A DNA stretch of 64,000 nt, taken from positions 558,001 through 622,000 of the forward strand of contig CANTFL010001211.1 of the NCBI GenBank assembly GCA_947650285.1, read 5' to 3'. Shown in pieces: positions 12,503-24,330 of the stretch; position 1 is the stretch's first letter, and each line of letters begins with the position of its first letter. Source of the DNA: Hyaloperonospora brassicae. Its lineage: Eukaryota; Oomycota; Peronosporomycetes; Peronosporales; Peronosporaceae. Both the position numbers and the translations under genes were made by a program. The notes under the pieces are model-generated. The model ran no database searches. It was not told the origin of the DNA and was given only the letters and a program-made list of their open reading frames with translations.

Positions 12503-14030
12503 GTGAGCATGTCTATGCGGGGTGATTCAAAGACGACACAGTCTGCTACCGTGCCAGCCTCTGCGGCAGACGGTTCGTCGTCTACTGCTCGTTCTCTGCC
12601 TGAACCAAGTGTTGCGGCAGGCGCATGTGGTATCGCACCACATGCACACAGTGACCTCGAGCTAGGGGTCAGCTACTCTGGCGAGTCAGATGTGCCTGAC
12701 TCAGAAAAGCCTTTAGAGACATCGCGCTCACCCGCGGTCCCTCGCTCACCAATAGACCTGCCGAACGAACGGACTCACGACATGCTTCACAGTCTGTTCG
12801 GCAGTGATGATGAATATGGTGATGAGTATGATTACTCATCACCGCGATTAACTCGTGCGCCCTCGCACGAGCGCGTTGACGATGGCGCGATCCGTAGTCA
12901 TATTGGAATTTGTGGTACCGCCAACGATACCACGTCGAAGCGTAAGAGCTGAAGCCATGGCGTTTGCCTGAACAGCTCATCAAAAGCTTGTCTCACGAGA
13001 CAAGCCAACATCATCGAATTCCGTTATTCGATGCAAGCGAGCTCCATGGCTTGAGCTCCAGCGCGAGGAACTTTCGCGCTGAAGATGACTTCTATCTTGA
13101 TGCTTTCCTCAAGCATCGATGGTACAATGGCAACTAAAAGCGTGACAAGGCTTTGCTTTTGGCTGCATGGAACGCGTTCGTCCAAAATGTCAAGAATTCT
13201 GGTCGAGAAGGATGGCTCCAAAAACCTGAAGCAGTACGCATTAAGTTTGAAAAGCGAACGCTAATCGGTGCAAGGTACCGGCTGCATCGTTTGTCGAGTG
13301 AGGCAGGATTTCCTTGCCTCGCTTGGGGTGATCCTTGTGCGAGTTGTGTTGACAACTCGCAGCGTGCACATAGGGACGTGTTTTCCCTAAGTTCGCCCTG
13401 GGGAAGGGCACACATCTCATCTGAGATGCGGGACATGATTGCAAACTTGTAATCCGTCTACAAGCGCCAAAAGCGCGTGTTTACCGATGTGCCTGAGGAC
13501 CAATCGGATGCGTCTCGTCGTACTGGTGAACGAGACCCTCAACATCAGCCATCAGCTGGGATCGAGGTTCCCAATCGAGGTTCCCAGCTGTCATTCGATG
13601 GTGGATACCCACGCCAGCGGACAAGGTAACTTGTCCGCTCCCCGTTCGTCACGCGGTGGATCAGGATACGCCCCACGTTAAAGCGTCGACCACCGTTAGA
13701 ATACGCCAGTGGCTTCTGTGGTGGTGGAAAGACAAGGTCCGGCTCAGCTACCGGTCCTGCATGAGACTTTGGGTAACCATGAACTTTACTTGACCGAGTT
13801 GAGGGAGGAAGTCGATTACGAATACGATTGTCGACACGACTTGTTGGAGACCGTACGACGTCTCCGTACCGATCGGTAGAAAGACCGATCGGAATTCGCG
13901 TTTGCTCAGCTTGAAAACGAACACGAGAAGCGTCATTTGCGGGACGGGCTAGCGGCAGCCCGTCGCGAGACTGCGTTGTTGAAGAACCAACTTGAGTGTT
14001 TGGTTAGTGATCACAAGAATCTGTGGGGGA
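12503..14030 (+). pseudogene. Decayed gypsy gag
   Basis: An open frame 12,503-12,952 (ATG at 12,509) encodes a Ser/Pro/Asp-rich N-terminus with LFGSDDEYGDEYDYSS. Further gag-like coding follows in other frames (13,153-13,452, then to about 14,030), separated by stops. The distal part reads as a charged, coiled-coil-like segment (around 13,780-14,020). Position directly after an LTR in the same orientation supports gag. No protease or zinc knuckle is visible, and the sequence is cut off where a minus-strand pol fragment begins. Confidence 0.5.
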
Positions 14031-14723
14031 TTTTTGAATATGCTGGTCATCTCCGCTCTCGGAAGTGGCCTCGTGCTGATAGTACGGGCGGAGACGACCA
14101 ACATTAAACGTAGGATGCGTGAGCGTCCTGCGAGGCAACTCAATCGTGTATGCATTGCCTTTACGGTGCAATACACGAAAGGGACCAATGTATTTCGTCA
14201 GTAGTTTACTACTGCCGACATTAGTGACTACATTTCCAGGTGAGTTTACCGTAGACAGTAGTACTAGGTCGTTACCCTTAAACGAAAGAGCATTTGCTCT
14301 TCCATTCTTTTCTGCGTTCCGTTTCTGGCGGTCCACCGCATTTGCGATGGAGTCCTGAACGAAACGGACTACCGCCTCTCGATTCAGTAGGAAGTTCTCT
14401 GCTGACTCGTTGTTTTGTCTTTCAGTACGCTTCGTGCGCACTGCTAAGAATATCTTCTCTTCTTCAGCGAGGTTGTCCTCTTCCTCGCTGGAATAATCGT
14501 TTACGATGCTGAGACATCCAGCATCGTCATCATTGTCTAAGTTAGCAGCAGCGCCATCGCTACTGCTAAAAGCAACTTCTTCGATGTCGACATTATCGAC
14601 ATCGAATGTATCAGCATGTGCGATGATACTTGATATGAAAGAGCCAAAACGGTTATAGAGGTTGGCGATCACAGGTAGTATATTACATATAATGATGTGA
14701 AGAGAGCCTGACAACTGGGTCAT
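14004..14723 (-). pseudogene. C-terminal fragment of gypsy pol (integrase end)
   Basis: A 239-codon minus-strand frame contains LLTKYIGPFRVLHRKGNAY followed by TIELPRRTLTHPTFNVGRL, the characteristic GPF/Y module at the end of Ty3/gypsy integrases. Upstream in the fragment is an integrase-like basic helix (residues around 120-160). No RT, RNase H or catalytic integrase core is present. It lies tail-on to a plus-strand gag remnant, so two element pieces have been brought together in opposite orientations. Confidence 0.65.
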
Positions 14724-15360
14724 TTCATCGCGGGATCAATTAAACTGATCCAACACAATTCACTTCCGATAGTCCTCGAAAATTATTCATCGACCAAAAT
14801 GATCATTTCCCCCTATATTCAATATTATCGTTTAATCTGCAACTACTCTCGACCAAATTCGTCGACTCGACCAGATCTTATAAGATGGGTTTTTTAGCCC
14901 GTTTAATGCTCATACGTTGCTCGATCGTGGTTTGACTTACAGTTGCCGATCTAAATCCCTATTGCAATGTGTAATTTATTCTCATTGGGTTCTCCAATCA
15001 ATCCCACCAAATGTCCCGCCCACTCTATGCAGTCACCACGCCCATTTTCACCCATATTGACTTTATAAACGCCAATTACGATTGCATGCAAAACACGGAC
15101 ACTACACGCTGAACCGGCACACAAAAACGAGCTCCTGTCTTCGGGAAAACCGAAGCCAAATTCCATGAAAACGAAATCCCAACATTCTGCCGGCACCAGC
15201 AGAAGTTGTAACGGTGCACGGGATGAAGGACTAGGCTTCACTCGTCGACAAACCTCGCAAGAACGAATGTACTAGCGGACAAACTGATACTGGAGGGGCC
15301 AGAAAAGTTGCGACTTACTGTAAGGTAAGTCTTTCCCATTCCGCCTGCCGGCGCATCGTG
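14724..15360. other. Unassigned AT-rich stretch
   Basis: Only a 96-codon minus-strand frame of unknown nature (14,951-15,241). No recognisable gene or repeat boundary apart from the start of the 2-kb unit homology near 15,361. Confidence 0.3.
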
Positions 15361-16325
15361 ACAAGACGCGTCCAGCCAAGGCTCAGCAAACAGCAGCTAT
15401 CACACACAGCAGGCTCATGGAGCAGAAGAAGATTTTGATGCTGTTTTGTTTTGCTGTGCTGTTTTTGCTGTGCTGTTTTGCTGTGCTGTTTTGCGGTGCT
15501 GTTTTTGCTGTGCGGTTGTGCGGTTGATATTGACGCAGATCCCACAACCTCTTCACAGAAATCCTCATTACCACTACAGACTCGGCCGACAAACGCTCGA
15601 AGCAAACACACACTATGGTCGTGAGGGTCGCGACGAAGAGCGCCAGTAAACACATTGTATCGGCGCCGTCAGGAATGTTGTGGCCACTGTTGTATCACCG
15701 TGGATGATACAGTCCTTAGACATACTGCGAGAAGTTGTAGACACGATCGATAAGGGCACGCGCGAATGTGTGTGCTTCTCATGCATATACTATTAGCTAG
15801 CGTACGCTGGTGCGTCGCTGTCATCGATGGGAGTGGTCGCGTGATCACCACCTGTTTGTGCGTCAACGGGTCAGCATCGCGTTCTCTATCGCAAACACCA
15901 TCATCTCCAATGGATCGATCCGGTGTCTTACGGTACGGGTGTATCTACTTCTGTAAATGTAGGCCACTCTCGCCCTCCGTCCCATCCAACGTCGTACGGC
16001 GAACTGTCGTGTTTCGTCCTCCATCGTGCTTTCCGAAGACGTATCATGCCGCTCGGATTCCTGGAAGTGCCATCGAAGTCCGTGACTGCGACCTACAGAG
16101 CAGCGCCAATCACCCTCCAAGCATGCATATTGAGGCGGTTTGCTCGTTCGAAACCTTGACTTGATACCAAGAACGGGTCCTGGCTTCGGCAAGCCTGCGT
16201 GACTTTCCACCGAATAAAACGTCGTCGATGCACCACCGCCTCTGCAGCAGCAACTTCCAACCGATGGAACAGCGACGACACATCAGACAAACACAAGTGC
16301 ATCGATCAATTGCACGTCTGCGTTT
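15361..16325 (-). repeat. Diverged partial copy of the 2-kb unit (copy A, minus orientation)
   Basis: Read on the minus strand, this stretch aligns by eye with the front half of the plus-strand units (about 37,190-38,170). Shared landmarks are the gtgtttgtctgatg region, the ACGCACCAGCGTA region and the purine-rich minisatellite. It stops before the part that would carry the His-rich gene, so copy A lacks that gene. About 530 bp (15,368-15,900) is nearly identical to 18,919-19,495 of copy B. Confidence 0.7.
15439..15526. repeat. 13-14 bp minisatellite in copy A
   Basis: About six tandem variants of TTTTTGCTGTGCTG (13-14 bp). The corresponding tract is longer in copy B (18,989-19,131) and has the form ACGGCAAAACAGC in the plus-strand units, so the number of repeats varies between copies. 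Confidence 0.8.
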
Positions 16326-17894
16326 TCAGCCGCCGCCTCGCGCGTAGTCTCTATGCTGAAGCAAGTTCAAACACGCATCCATCGTGTCTTCAGTCCGTGC
16401 AAGAGCCAGATACTCGGGTCAGCCACAAGAACCGCCCCCTTGATCGTCTGGTCCTTGATTAGCTCTTGTGATCTGCCGTGTCTGCATCGTCGTGCACGTA
16501 TATCCATGTGTGCATTGTCGTTGGAACGGCCAGCAACTTGTCTGCTATCACGTGTGTCTTTTGCTTTCAGACGAGCATGCCTTCTAGCCATGCATGGTTC
16601 TTTCGCTATCAGACAAGCATGGCTCGTATCCATGCAACCGTCTACTTCCGATCGTTTTCCGGGAGCGCATCGAGTGTCGTTGGTCCATCCGCGCGATCGG
16701 GCATGGCGTCTAGGCGCTTTCACGTCGCAAACGTCGCAATACGTTCACGAAACACGATCGCCAACAGATTGAGTAGTTGGCGATGAGATCGTGGACGTTG
16801 CTGCAAGAACGTGATCATGGCATCATCTTTCTGTACATCACCGCCCTCGACCACAATGCGATGGACCGCGCAATGACAACGGACTCGGCGCGCTTGCGCG
16901 TATCTTTACGGACCGCGCCACTCTGGATCACTTCAGTCCGTGTGGCATATCGCACATCAGCATTCAATGTCTCTTCGGCAGTGGCACAGGTCTAGAAACT
17001 TGTCGATTCAAGATACGGAAATGTACTCGGTCAAGTAGAGCTTACTACTACTTCTACTACCACTACTACAACCCCTACTCCACTTCTACTACTCCTATTA
17101 CCTGGCGTCGTGTAGACTCCCTCTCACCCTTGTCGAAACAAATGGGCTGGCCGCACGCAACATTGCTGTTCCGAGTCATCGATGCACCTTTCTACACATA
17201 TGCATGTTCTAGAAATGGCCGTGCTTGATGACGAACAAGTCGGTTTGTGTACTTCTCGTGTCATACAGCGGCCACTCGCGTGCATGCCGTGTAACAGTAC
17301 CACGAGCAGGCTGAAACTCCCGATAACGCCGATCTCGGTGGCATTGCCAACAGAGTGACACGAAGATCAGGTTTTGCGGTGGTCATTCGAGGAAGCACGA
17401 GGAAGTAGAGTAGTAAAAACGCGAACATGAAGGCTTGTGGGATGATCGCAATGGTCTGCGTAATACGTAGCAACGACCTGGCGTCTCCTTCAGCGGCGTA
17501 GTCGTCGTCACATTCAGCATCGTAGTCAGCGTCGTAGTCAGCGTCGTAGTCAGTGTCGTAGTCGGCGTCAAAGGTGACGTATGGATAATGCGTCAAATCG
17601 GATGTGCGGATGATGCGACGCATTACTTGGCGCACATCTATCTCAGAACGCATGTAGCTGTCCCGGTCCACCGACCGATTTCCGCAGTTGGAACTACCAC
17701 CACTTTCATTAGACTAGCAACGACAATCTGAGAAGACATGAGTACACACATGAGTACACACATGAGTCCACACATGAGTCGATGCACGCAAGGATACATG
17801 AGATACGCGCGAGCATCATGAGTCCCGGTTAGCAGTTGTTGAGCATCCCATATGGTGCCGTGCTCAACGGCGGCGTGGAGAAGCAGGGGCTAGA
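16326..17894. other. Unassigned stretch with three short tandem-repeat tracts
   Basis: Contains a CTA/CTT-type trinucleotide tract (about 17,041-17,100), a 12-15 bp repeat of the GTCGTAGTCAGC type (about 17,495-17,575) and a 13-bp ACACATGAGTACA-type repeat (about 17,735-17,785). A 136-codon minus-strand frame (17,671-17,261) covers the second tract. It would encode repeated DYDA units followed by a hydrophobic segment (IIPQAFMFAFLLLYFLVLP). I cannot show it is a gene. Confidence 0.4.
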
Positions 17895-18182
17895 TGAGTA
17901 CCGAAGCCAGCAGGATGCCGAAGTCAGAAGGGTTGCAAAATCAAACGGACAGAGAAGTAAGAATGAGTTTTGAAAGCAAGCTACGTTTTGATGTCGCGGG
18001 ACACGTTGAGATCTTACGTATGTACACGCCTCTAGCTCGTACTGTTTGGACAGAGCACTTTGCTTCGTGGAACATGATCAGGGTAAGCTTGTCTCTCCAT
18101 GTCAGCTCAGTTCAACCTGACCTCGGCCGCAAGTATCTCGGTCAAATGAACCTTGTCCGAAGGGGATGGCTTGGCTGACGAT

Positions 18183-18410
18183 CTAGTAGGCTTCCGGGTG
18201 AGCGAACAGATGATGGTAGAAGTGGTCGTAGTGGTGGTGGTCGTGGTCGTGATCGCGATCTACGACATATTGGCTTTTCTTGTCGGTGACGATATCAGCC
18301 AGTATTTTGGCGCCATCCAGCAGCTCGTTCGGACGTTCCTCCGTAGCTTGTACGTAGGCCGTCGTCGTTGCGACAACAGCGAGCGTGAGGCAAATCAGGA
18401 GCTTCATCAT
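18183..18410 (-). CDS. Small secreted histidine-rich protein, diverged copy (75 aa)
   Basis: Intact 75-codon ORF starting at the MM pair of a signal-peptide-like segment (MMKLLICLTLAVVATTTAYV, probable cleavage after VQA). The mature part is about 53 aa: TEERPNELLDGAKILADIV, a short VVDR linker, then a His-rich tail (DHDHDHHHYDHFYHHL). Compared with the plus-strand copies, the first 50 residues differ at only one position (A to T), while the last 25 differ at about ten, with the His/Asp/Tyr character kept. An oomycete initiator-like element lies about 60 nt upstream on the minus strand (18,472-18,456). Function is unknown; metal binding by the HDHDH tail is inference. Alternative: a fortuitous ORF in a repeat, made less likely by its integrity in a diverged copy. 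Confidence 0.55.
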   Translation of the reverse strand: MMKLLICLTLAVVATTTAYVQATEERPNELLDGAKILADIVTDKKSQYVVDRDHDHDHHHYDHFYHHLFAHPEAY

Positions 18411-18455
18411 GGATGCGTGTGTAAAGGAAGGTGGCGTGAAGACTGGGAAGGTCTT

Positions 18456-18472
18456 GGCAAGTTGCAGAATGA
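18456..18472 (-). promoter_or_regulatory. Oomycete-type initiator/FPR element of copy B His-rich gene
   Basis: Minus strand reads TCATTCTGCAACTTGCC. This matches the oomycete core promoter consensus GCTCATTYYNCAWTTT over the TCATTYYNCAW part, with C for T just after it. The presumed A+1 is 60 nt before the ATG. Confidence 0.5.
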
Positions 18473-18964
18473 CAAAGCAACAGGCGTGCAGTCGGACCGG
18501 GCCTCGACTTCGACTGGCCGACTCGAAAGCAGTTTCATGGATTGTCCAGGAGACGAACTGGATCGCACATGGCATTCTTCGCGAAAGAAACGCATGTCGG
18601 TTGACGCCGAATGTGTCATTCGAAACGACCGGGACAGGCGAAGCAATGCGAGTGGTACATGGTCTGAGATTTCGGGGCATGGTGCGACGTTTCACCATCT
18701 GGGTCCGAAAAGGGACCGACGAAGGTGTATCACGAACAACAACACTGACCCCATCGTGGTCTTTCTTAGCAAGTAGTGACTGAGCAGTACGTCGTCCGGT
18801 GTCCTTAGGTAAACCATACAGCAGCTAGTCCATCTTGGCGAAGGCGACTCGCACAATGAGATGGACTTTTCGCCTACTGAGATTGGTAGCTTGCAAAAGT
18901 GGGTCGTAGAAAGACGTGCGTCCAGCCAAGGCTCAGCAAACAGCAGCTATCACACACAGCAGGC

Positions 18965-19261
18965 TCATGGAGCAGAAGAAGATTTTGATGCTGTTTTGTT
19001 TTGCTGTGCTGTTTTTGCTGTGCTGTTTTTGCTGTGCTGTTTTGCGGTGCTGTTTTTGCTGTGCTGTTTTTGCTGTGCTGTTTTTGCTGTGCTGTTTTGC
19101 GGTGCTGTTTTTGCTGTGCGGTTGTGCGGTTGATATTGACGCAGATCCCACAACCTCTCCACAGAAATCCTCATTACCACTACAGACTCGGCCGACAAAC
19201 GCTCGAAGCAAACACACACTATGGTCGTGAGGGTCGCGACGAAGAGCGCCGGTAAACACAT
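18965..19261 (-). CDS. Doubtful small ORF with hydrophobic N-terminus and variable repeat tail
   Basis: A 98-codon frame starts MCLPALFVATLTTIVCVCF, which resembles a signal peptide. It continues as RLSAESVVVMRISVERLWDL and then runs through the minisatellite as a TAKQHSKNS-type repeat. The same frame in copy A (15,655-15,383) has 90 codons. The stretch SVVVMR.SV.RLWDLRQYQ is also open in the plus-strand units but without the hydrophobic start. The frame may be a by-product of DNA similarity. No promoter element was found. Confidence 0.2.
   Translation of the reverse strand: MCLPALFVATLTTIVCVCFERLSAESVVVMRISVERLWDLRQYQPHNRTAKTAPQNSTAKTAQQKQHSKNSTAKQHSKNSTAKTAQQNKTASKSSSAP
18989..19131. repeat. 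13-14 bp minisatellite in copy B
   Basis: About ten tandem variants of TTTTTGCTGTGCTG, roughly four repeats more than in copy A (15,439-15,526). The flanks are nearly identical, so length change occurred after duplication. Confidence 0.8.
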
Positions 19262-19739
19262 TGTATCGGCGCCGTCAGGAATGTTGTGGCCACTGTTGTA
19301 TCACCGTGGATGATACAGTCCTTAGACATACTGCGAGAAGTTGTAGACACGATCGATAAGGGCACGCGCGAATGTGTGTGCTTCTCATGCATATACTATT
19401 AGCTAGCGTACGCTGGTGCGTCGCTGTCACCGATGGGAGTGGTCGCGTGATCACCACCTGTTTGTGCGTCAACGGGTCAGCATCGCTTCCTCTGCCGTAA
19501 ACACCCTCATCTCCAATCGATCCGGTGTCTTACGGTCCATGTGTATCTAGATACTTTTACCTGCAGATTTGCGGCTTTGTACGTAGACGCATCTTCGTAG
19601 CAAGCGGAAGGGTGCCAAAACATCACGCAAACTGCCGACGGCAGATCCATGCACTGTGCCGCAGACCGCTAGTGCGGGAGGCGCGGTGCACCCTTACCGG
19701 GGTACGTTTCGCAGGTAATATCTGAGCAGCCGGGGTCGG

Positions 19740-22700
19740 ATGGAGGTCGAGATGAGTACTCACCTTTATGTCCCGGTGCCCCAGGGAAGGCCACGGATTA
19801 GGAGGTCCGGCCCTCGTACCAAGGGCGGCAGCCGGACGAATTTCGTACGCGGCTTCGGTTAGCGGACTCGTCGAGCTCGATGCCTCTGACAATATCAACC
19901 AATCGGAACTCGGCGATTGTACCTGTCCGGGACTCGACGAGTTACGTCGGCGAAGGCCCGACAAATTTCACCGACCGGATTCGGGCGAAAATCGCCGACC
20001 GGACTTTAACGACTTTTGCCGACCAGACAATGCCAACTTTCTTCAAGCCGGTCCGGTCGATGTTGCTTGCCCAATCTCCTCCGCTGGAGGTGCGTGAACC
20101 GATGCTCTCCACGATCGCAGGGCGGTTCTGCTCCGCGCGGCCACCAGGGCGTGGGTCGCGAAGCCGGACGATGATCTGCGTCGAATGGTTCCGCTTGAGA
20201 AGGCTCTTGCGGCATGCATGATGGGGGTATCGTTTTGCCTTCTCCGACTGGATTTCTAGTCTCCACGCACCCGCAAGCTACAAGGGAGTTGATGCTTGAT
20301 TTTTTCGAAGCGTACCTCGAAGGCAAGGTTATTGGGATTGTTCCTCCTTATGTGCGTATTTTTCAATACGTCGCGGAGAAGACGTTGCTTCTACAAATCT
20401 TGGAACAGAGTGAGGGGGGGATGTAGACCGATGTCATGAGTCGGGACCTGGTCAAGGGTGCCAATCGGACGAGTTACGGCGCCGACACGAAGCGCCTGTC
20501 TTTCATTATGCCGGATCAAGCGGCTGCTGCGAGACGGCATGCCAATACAATTCTGTTTCGCGGTAAGAGTCTACAGCTGTTGTTTCCAGCTACAATGGAG
20601 CGCGACGACATTACTACTTCAATGCTACTCGTTACGATAACCGGTAGACATCAATTGCACTATCAAGTATTGGGTCTGCTCAATGGCGTCGCGTCAAGCA
20701 TTATTCAAGCGATTCTGGCGTCCGGTGTGTCCTGTGCGGTGACATCCGTAACTCGTGGGTGCTCACACGGGTCGGATGTGTATTGTTCAAATTTTATGTG
20801 GCGACTTTCGACACGGTATCATGTCCCGAACAACTCAAGCTAGTTACGCACATCGCTACTTCAAACGCAGAGATCTTCAACCACCATTTTCGGCACTTCC
20901 AACGCGCTACCTTTTTCACCTGCTACTCGCTTGATCACTCGAGCTCCAAGTGTGTCGGGCACAAAGGTGTTTTTTTACGTTCAGCATCACCGAGAGTTCA
21001 CCGGTGTTCCAATTGCTCCGCCTCACGCTAGTGGGTTGACTCTTAACCATGTGGACGTTGCCGGTCGCATGCAGCATGTATCGGGACTGGCGGACGCTCT
21101 GGCGGCGACCACGGCGAAACTGAAAGCGGATGGCGACAAGGCTCCCCTGTCGAGTACAGTCTCGCAGGCACCTCCCCGTGCTGCTCACTCGGGCGATACT
21201 TCCGCACTCCGGTCGAGGTAGTCCAGGCCCCTCTTGACGGCGCTACCTGGGTCAGTGGTATGTCGACGACTGAGTAGTTTGACCCTGGTGCGAACAAGAA
21301 AAAGCGGGTTGTGCGTCCCCTGGTGGCGCCGTCCACTCCAGCGGCGGGACCTCCGGTGACACCAACCACGCATTCGCAGTCCACCACGATTGACGGTTTA
21401 CGATAGTCGCCTCTCCAGACGCCGATGGATACTTCCCAAAAAAAACTGCGACCACGGTCTCAGCAAACAAGAATCAACCTAAGCCGGCTAAGTCCACGGT
21501 TCGGCCCAATGGCTTCTCGAAAATTGCCCAATCGGCGCCAACGCCTTCTGCCCCCATCAAGGCGGTCACTCAGGGGACAAAGAAGATTCGAGAAGTGCAC
21601 AAATTACTGAGCGGCGATACTGCAGTTCCTGCCGCGAATCCACCTCCTGCCCCGGGTACTGGCTCGTCTCCTTTTACGAATTCATTGAAGGAGACGGCGA
21701 TTGAATTCGCTCGATTACAAGTAGCGGCCGAACGAAAAAAGGCCGATAAACTTACTTTCGCAGCCGCAAAGCAGCGCGAGGCTGACACAAAAATGCCATG
21801 CTACTTCGAGGCTCATGCTTAGGCACTCATAAACGTTATTGCTACAAACCTCCAATGTACTGGTGGCCCTGCCTCACTCGACGACGACGGTGGAGATTTG
21901 CGGCGGTCGGAGTACGAACACCGCGCCGCGGGTTTGTTTGAGACCGATCGAACACGGATGCAACGACCGCAGCGAATACACTTGAAACTCTGACCCGCCT
22001 ATTGGCAAGGATTACGCCGAAAAAGAAGCTCGTGACCGAAGTCAAGGTTCCGCAGGAACGTACACCATCCAAGAGTTTCCTGCTGCAATGGCGGAAAGAT
22101 GTAAAGAGAGGAGTCGGTCCATGATCCATCGTTTGCTGGCCTCTTACAATTCGCCGCCAACGGGGTATCATAGGTAAGCCTTCAATACCACCACCTCGCA
22201 CGGTGCCATTCACAATGCATCCTCATTCACCGGGACCTTCGGACCTTTAACCGACGTTCCCCATGGAGTCGGACGAGCAAATGTCACAGGATCTCTACGT
22301 TTCGATGGCAGAGAGCACGGTTGCGTTTGGTGCCACCATTAGCCTACACGATCGAGATAACGGGGCTTTAACTCCGCCTCCATGTGCCGCTCGTGTTCCT
22401 ATTCCAGCGGACCTGGCCAAGTCGATCGAGAAAGAGCTCAAGGCCTCGTCTAGAGTACTCTACGACCCCGAAACGGGTACTTCTGGATCGACGACACGTC
22501 CGGTCGCTGGAATGGGCGATATATGTTCGGTGGTAGCGGTCCGGTTCTCGATGGCACACGTTCGCGATACCGATACTCACGACCAGACTTAACGTGCAAC
22601 CAAAGTGCGCAAAGTTCCAGACACTGCATCTGCTGCGGTGGCGAACGCCGCTGAGCCGGAGATTACGAAACAATTTCCAGCGAGCACGGCTGCGATTCGC

Positions 22701-23030
22701 AAATGGGTCATCTGGCACAAAGCTGTTAGAAAACTTCCGGTTACCATGCCAGTGGGACCAAAAGTACAAGTGGCGTGGATAACCACTTGTGCCTTGGAAT
22801 TGACGAGACTCGCCTCTGGTCTACCGTATCCAATAGCTTATCTCACCTCGATGCCGGGTGACACCTTGCGTTTCTTTGGATATGCCAGCAATAGTAAATC
22901 TCAAATGGCTGTGATACGGCTTTACACTACACACGCCGATGCAAAACTCCGCGATCTGCGCTTGGGTTTGGCCGCCACGGCGGATGGGCAAACCGGTCAA
23001 ATTCGGTAGAGATCGACGGACAATATCCAT
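19740..23030 (+). pseudogene. LINE copy 1, ORF1-like region
   Basis: Several open pieces in different frames (20,436-20,843; 20,931-21,221; 21,595-21,822; 22,263-22,592; 22,605-23,009) match copy 3 and, from about 21,905 onward, copy 2. Recognisable stretches are RLSFIMPDQAAAARRH, HKLLSGDTAVPAANPPPAPG and MSQDLYVSMAESTVAFGA. The last frame is a continuous 260 codons in copy 2 but is cut by a TAA near 22,590 here. No CCHC knuckle was seen. The role as ORF1/gag-like protein is inferred from its position ahead of the endonuclease. Confidence 0.6.
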
Positions 23031-23509
23031 TGGTGGCTACGATTTAGCAATCTACAGCCTGATTTGCTGTGCGCGACTGTCGTCGAACCGCTTGGTGACT
23101 TGGATCATGGGGGAGTCATCAATGTGCTGTGCGTTCTGCTACCAAAGCTTGCACCCATTGAGATTGAGACGGACATATTAATGCCACAAGCGAAGGCTGT
23201 GCTAAACCACCTCTCCATAGAGGTGCGCGCGGCGGTCGTCGGCATTCTCTGCAAACCTGCAAACTGGCAACCGGCGTTTGATCTTATCGCTCGCAATAGT
23301 CGACTGCTGGAACCGCAATGCTGAGGGCATCTTGGATGAGCTAGGGGGTGCTCCGCCTCGGTGCACGCCCCAACGTCGTCGTAGACTTCTGCTGAAATAG
23401 TCTCGTCATCCGCGCAGCAACAGCGTCGGTCTCCATTTGCAGAATGTCGCGGGATTTTCCAAGAACCCGGAACACTGCTCATCTTGGTTTACTCACTTCT
23501 GACAGAGCG

Positions 23510-24330
23510 AATCTAGGGGTACCATCGATTTGGTTCTTCTACAGGAAACGCGAGTCACTATTGGTGAGTCAATTATTATGGAAAAGCTTTACAACTCTTC
23601 CTGGGGCTTTGTCCACCAGAGCAGATGCTCATTGTGTACCGAGTCAGAGCACGCTAAACGTGGAGAGGCGATGTAACAAGACCCCTACTCAGCGGTCACG
23701 GAAATGGTCATGTGGTCTGAGGCTCATTGGACACCGCACTGGATGGATTTTCAGGTCAAGCTTCTGGGAGAAAAAGTTATTGTTGTCAACGTGTATGCAC
23801 CAAGTGTCAAGACTGAGCGGGTGTCGATGTTCAAGAGCCTTCAAGTTCTTCTACAGGACTTCGACGGACCCATGTTAGTTGGTGGGGATTTCAACTGTAT
23901 TTTACATCCACGAATGGACCTTTCCTATATATCTCACCCGGACGAATCGAATCCTTGGCGTTGCGACGGTTTATCGGTCGAGTGCAGCTCAGTGATGTCC
24001 TTAGTGGTGATATGGAGATCGCCGAAGAAGGGAGAGCTATACCGGCATTTCACGAGGCGGCTCACACTTATTTCTACACGCTGCCGGGCGGTAATTCGGC
24101 GAGTTTGTGACTCGATAGGTGGTATGTGAGTTCCCGGCATGCTGATTGGATTCGAGACGTTGCTATATCGGTATCTGGTATTGCTGCCGACAACAATAAA
24201 ATAAGCATCATGATCAACGTGCCCCGTCATGTGGTCCGTGTCCAAAAGCCGAGGCGCGTGTATCCTGTTTCGGGTTGTGCACATGCGGCCGCGCACAAAG
24301 CTATCATTTTGGCCATTGCACTGGCCTAGC
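23510..24330 (+). pseudogene. LINE copy 1, APE-like endonuclease domain
   Basis: Motifs of the exonuclease-endonuclease-phosphatase fold appear in order: IDLVLLQETRVTIGE (QET motif, near 23,525), VIVVNVYAPS (23,780), MLVGGDFNCIL (23,874, the GDFN motif) and a C-terminal HADWIRDVAISVSGIAADNN where the family usually has SDH. Stops at about 23,675 and after 24,126 break the frame. The known role in LINEs is nicking target DNA to prime reverse transcription. Confidence 0.7.

Larger units (their letters stand above)
17895..19553 (-). repeat. Diverged copy of the 2-kb unit (copy B, minus orientation)
   Basis: On the minus strand this aligns by eye to the segment 37,590-39,130 of the plus-strand units: the ACACCGGATCGATTGGAGATG landmark near 19,520, the minisatellite, the His-rich gene and the CGTAGCTTGCTTTC landmark near 17,980. 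It ends at about 19,553, where LINE copy 1 begins, so the LINE seems inserted in or beside the unit. Confidence 0.75.

Noticed and set aside
14951..15241. 96-codon minus-strand frame after the pol fragment
   Set aside because: No motif and no support from neighbouring elements.
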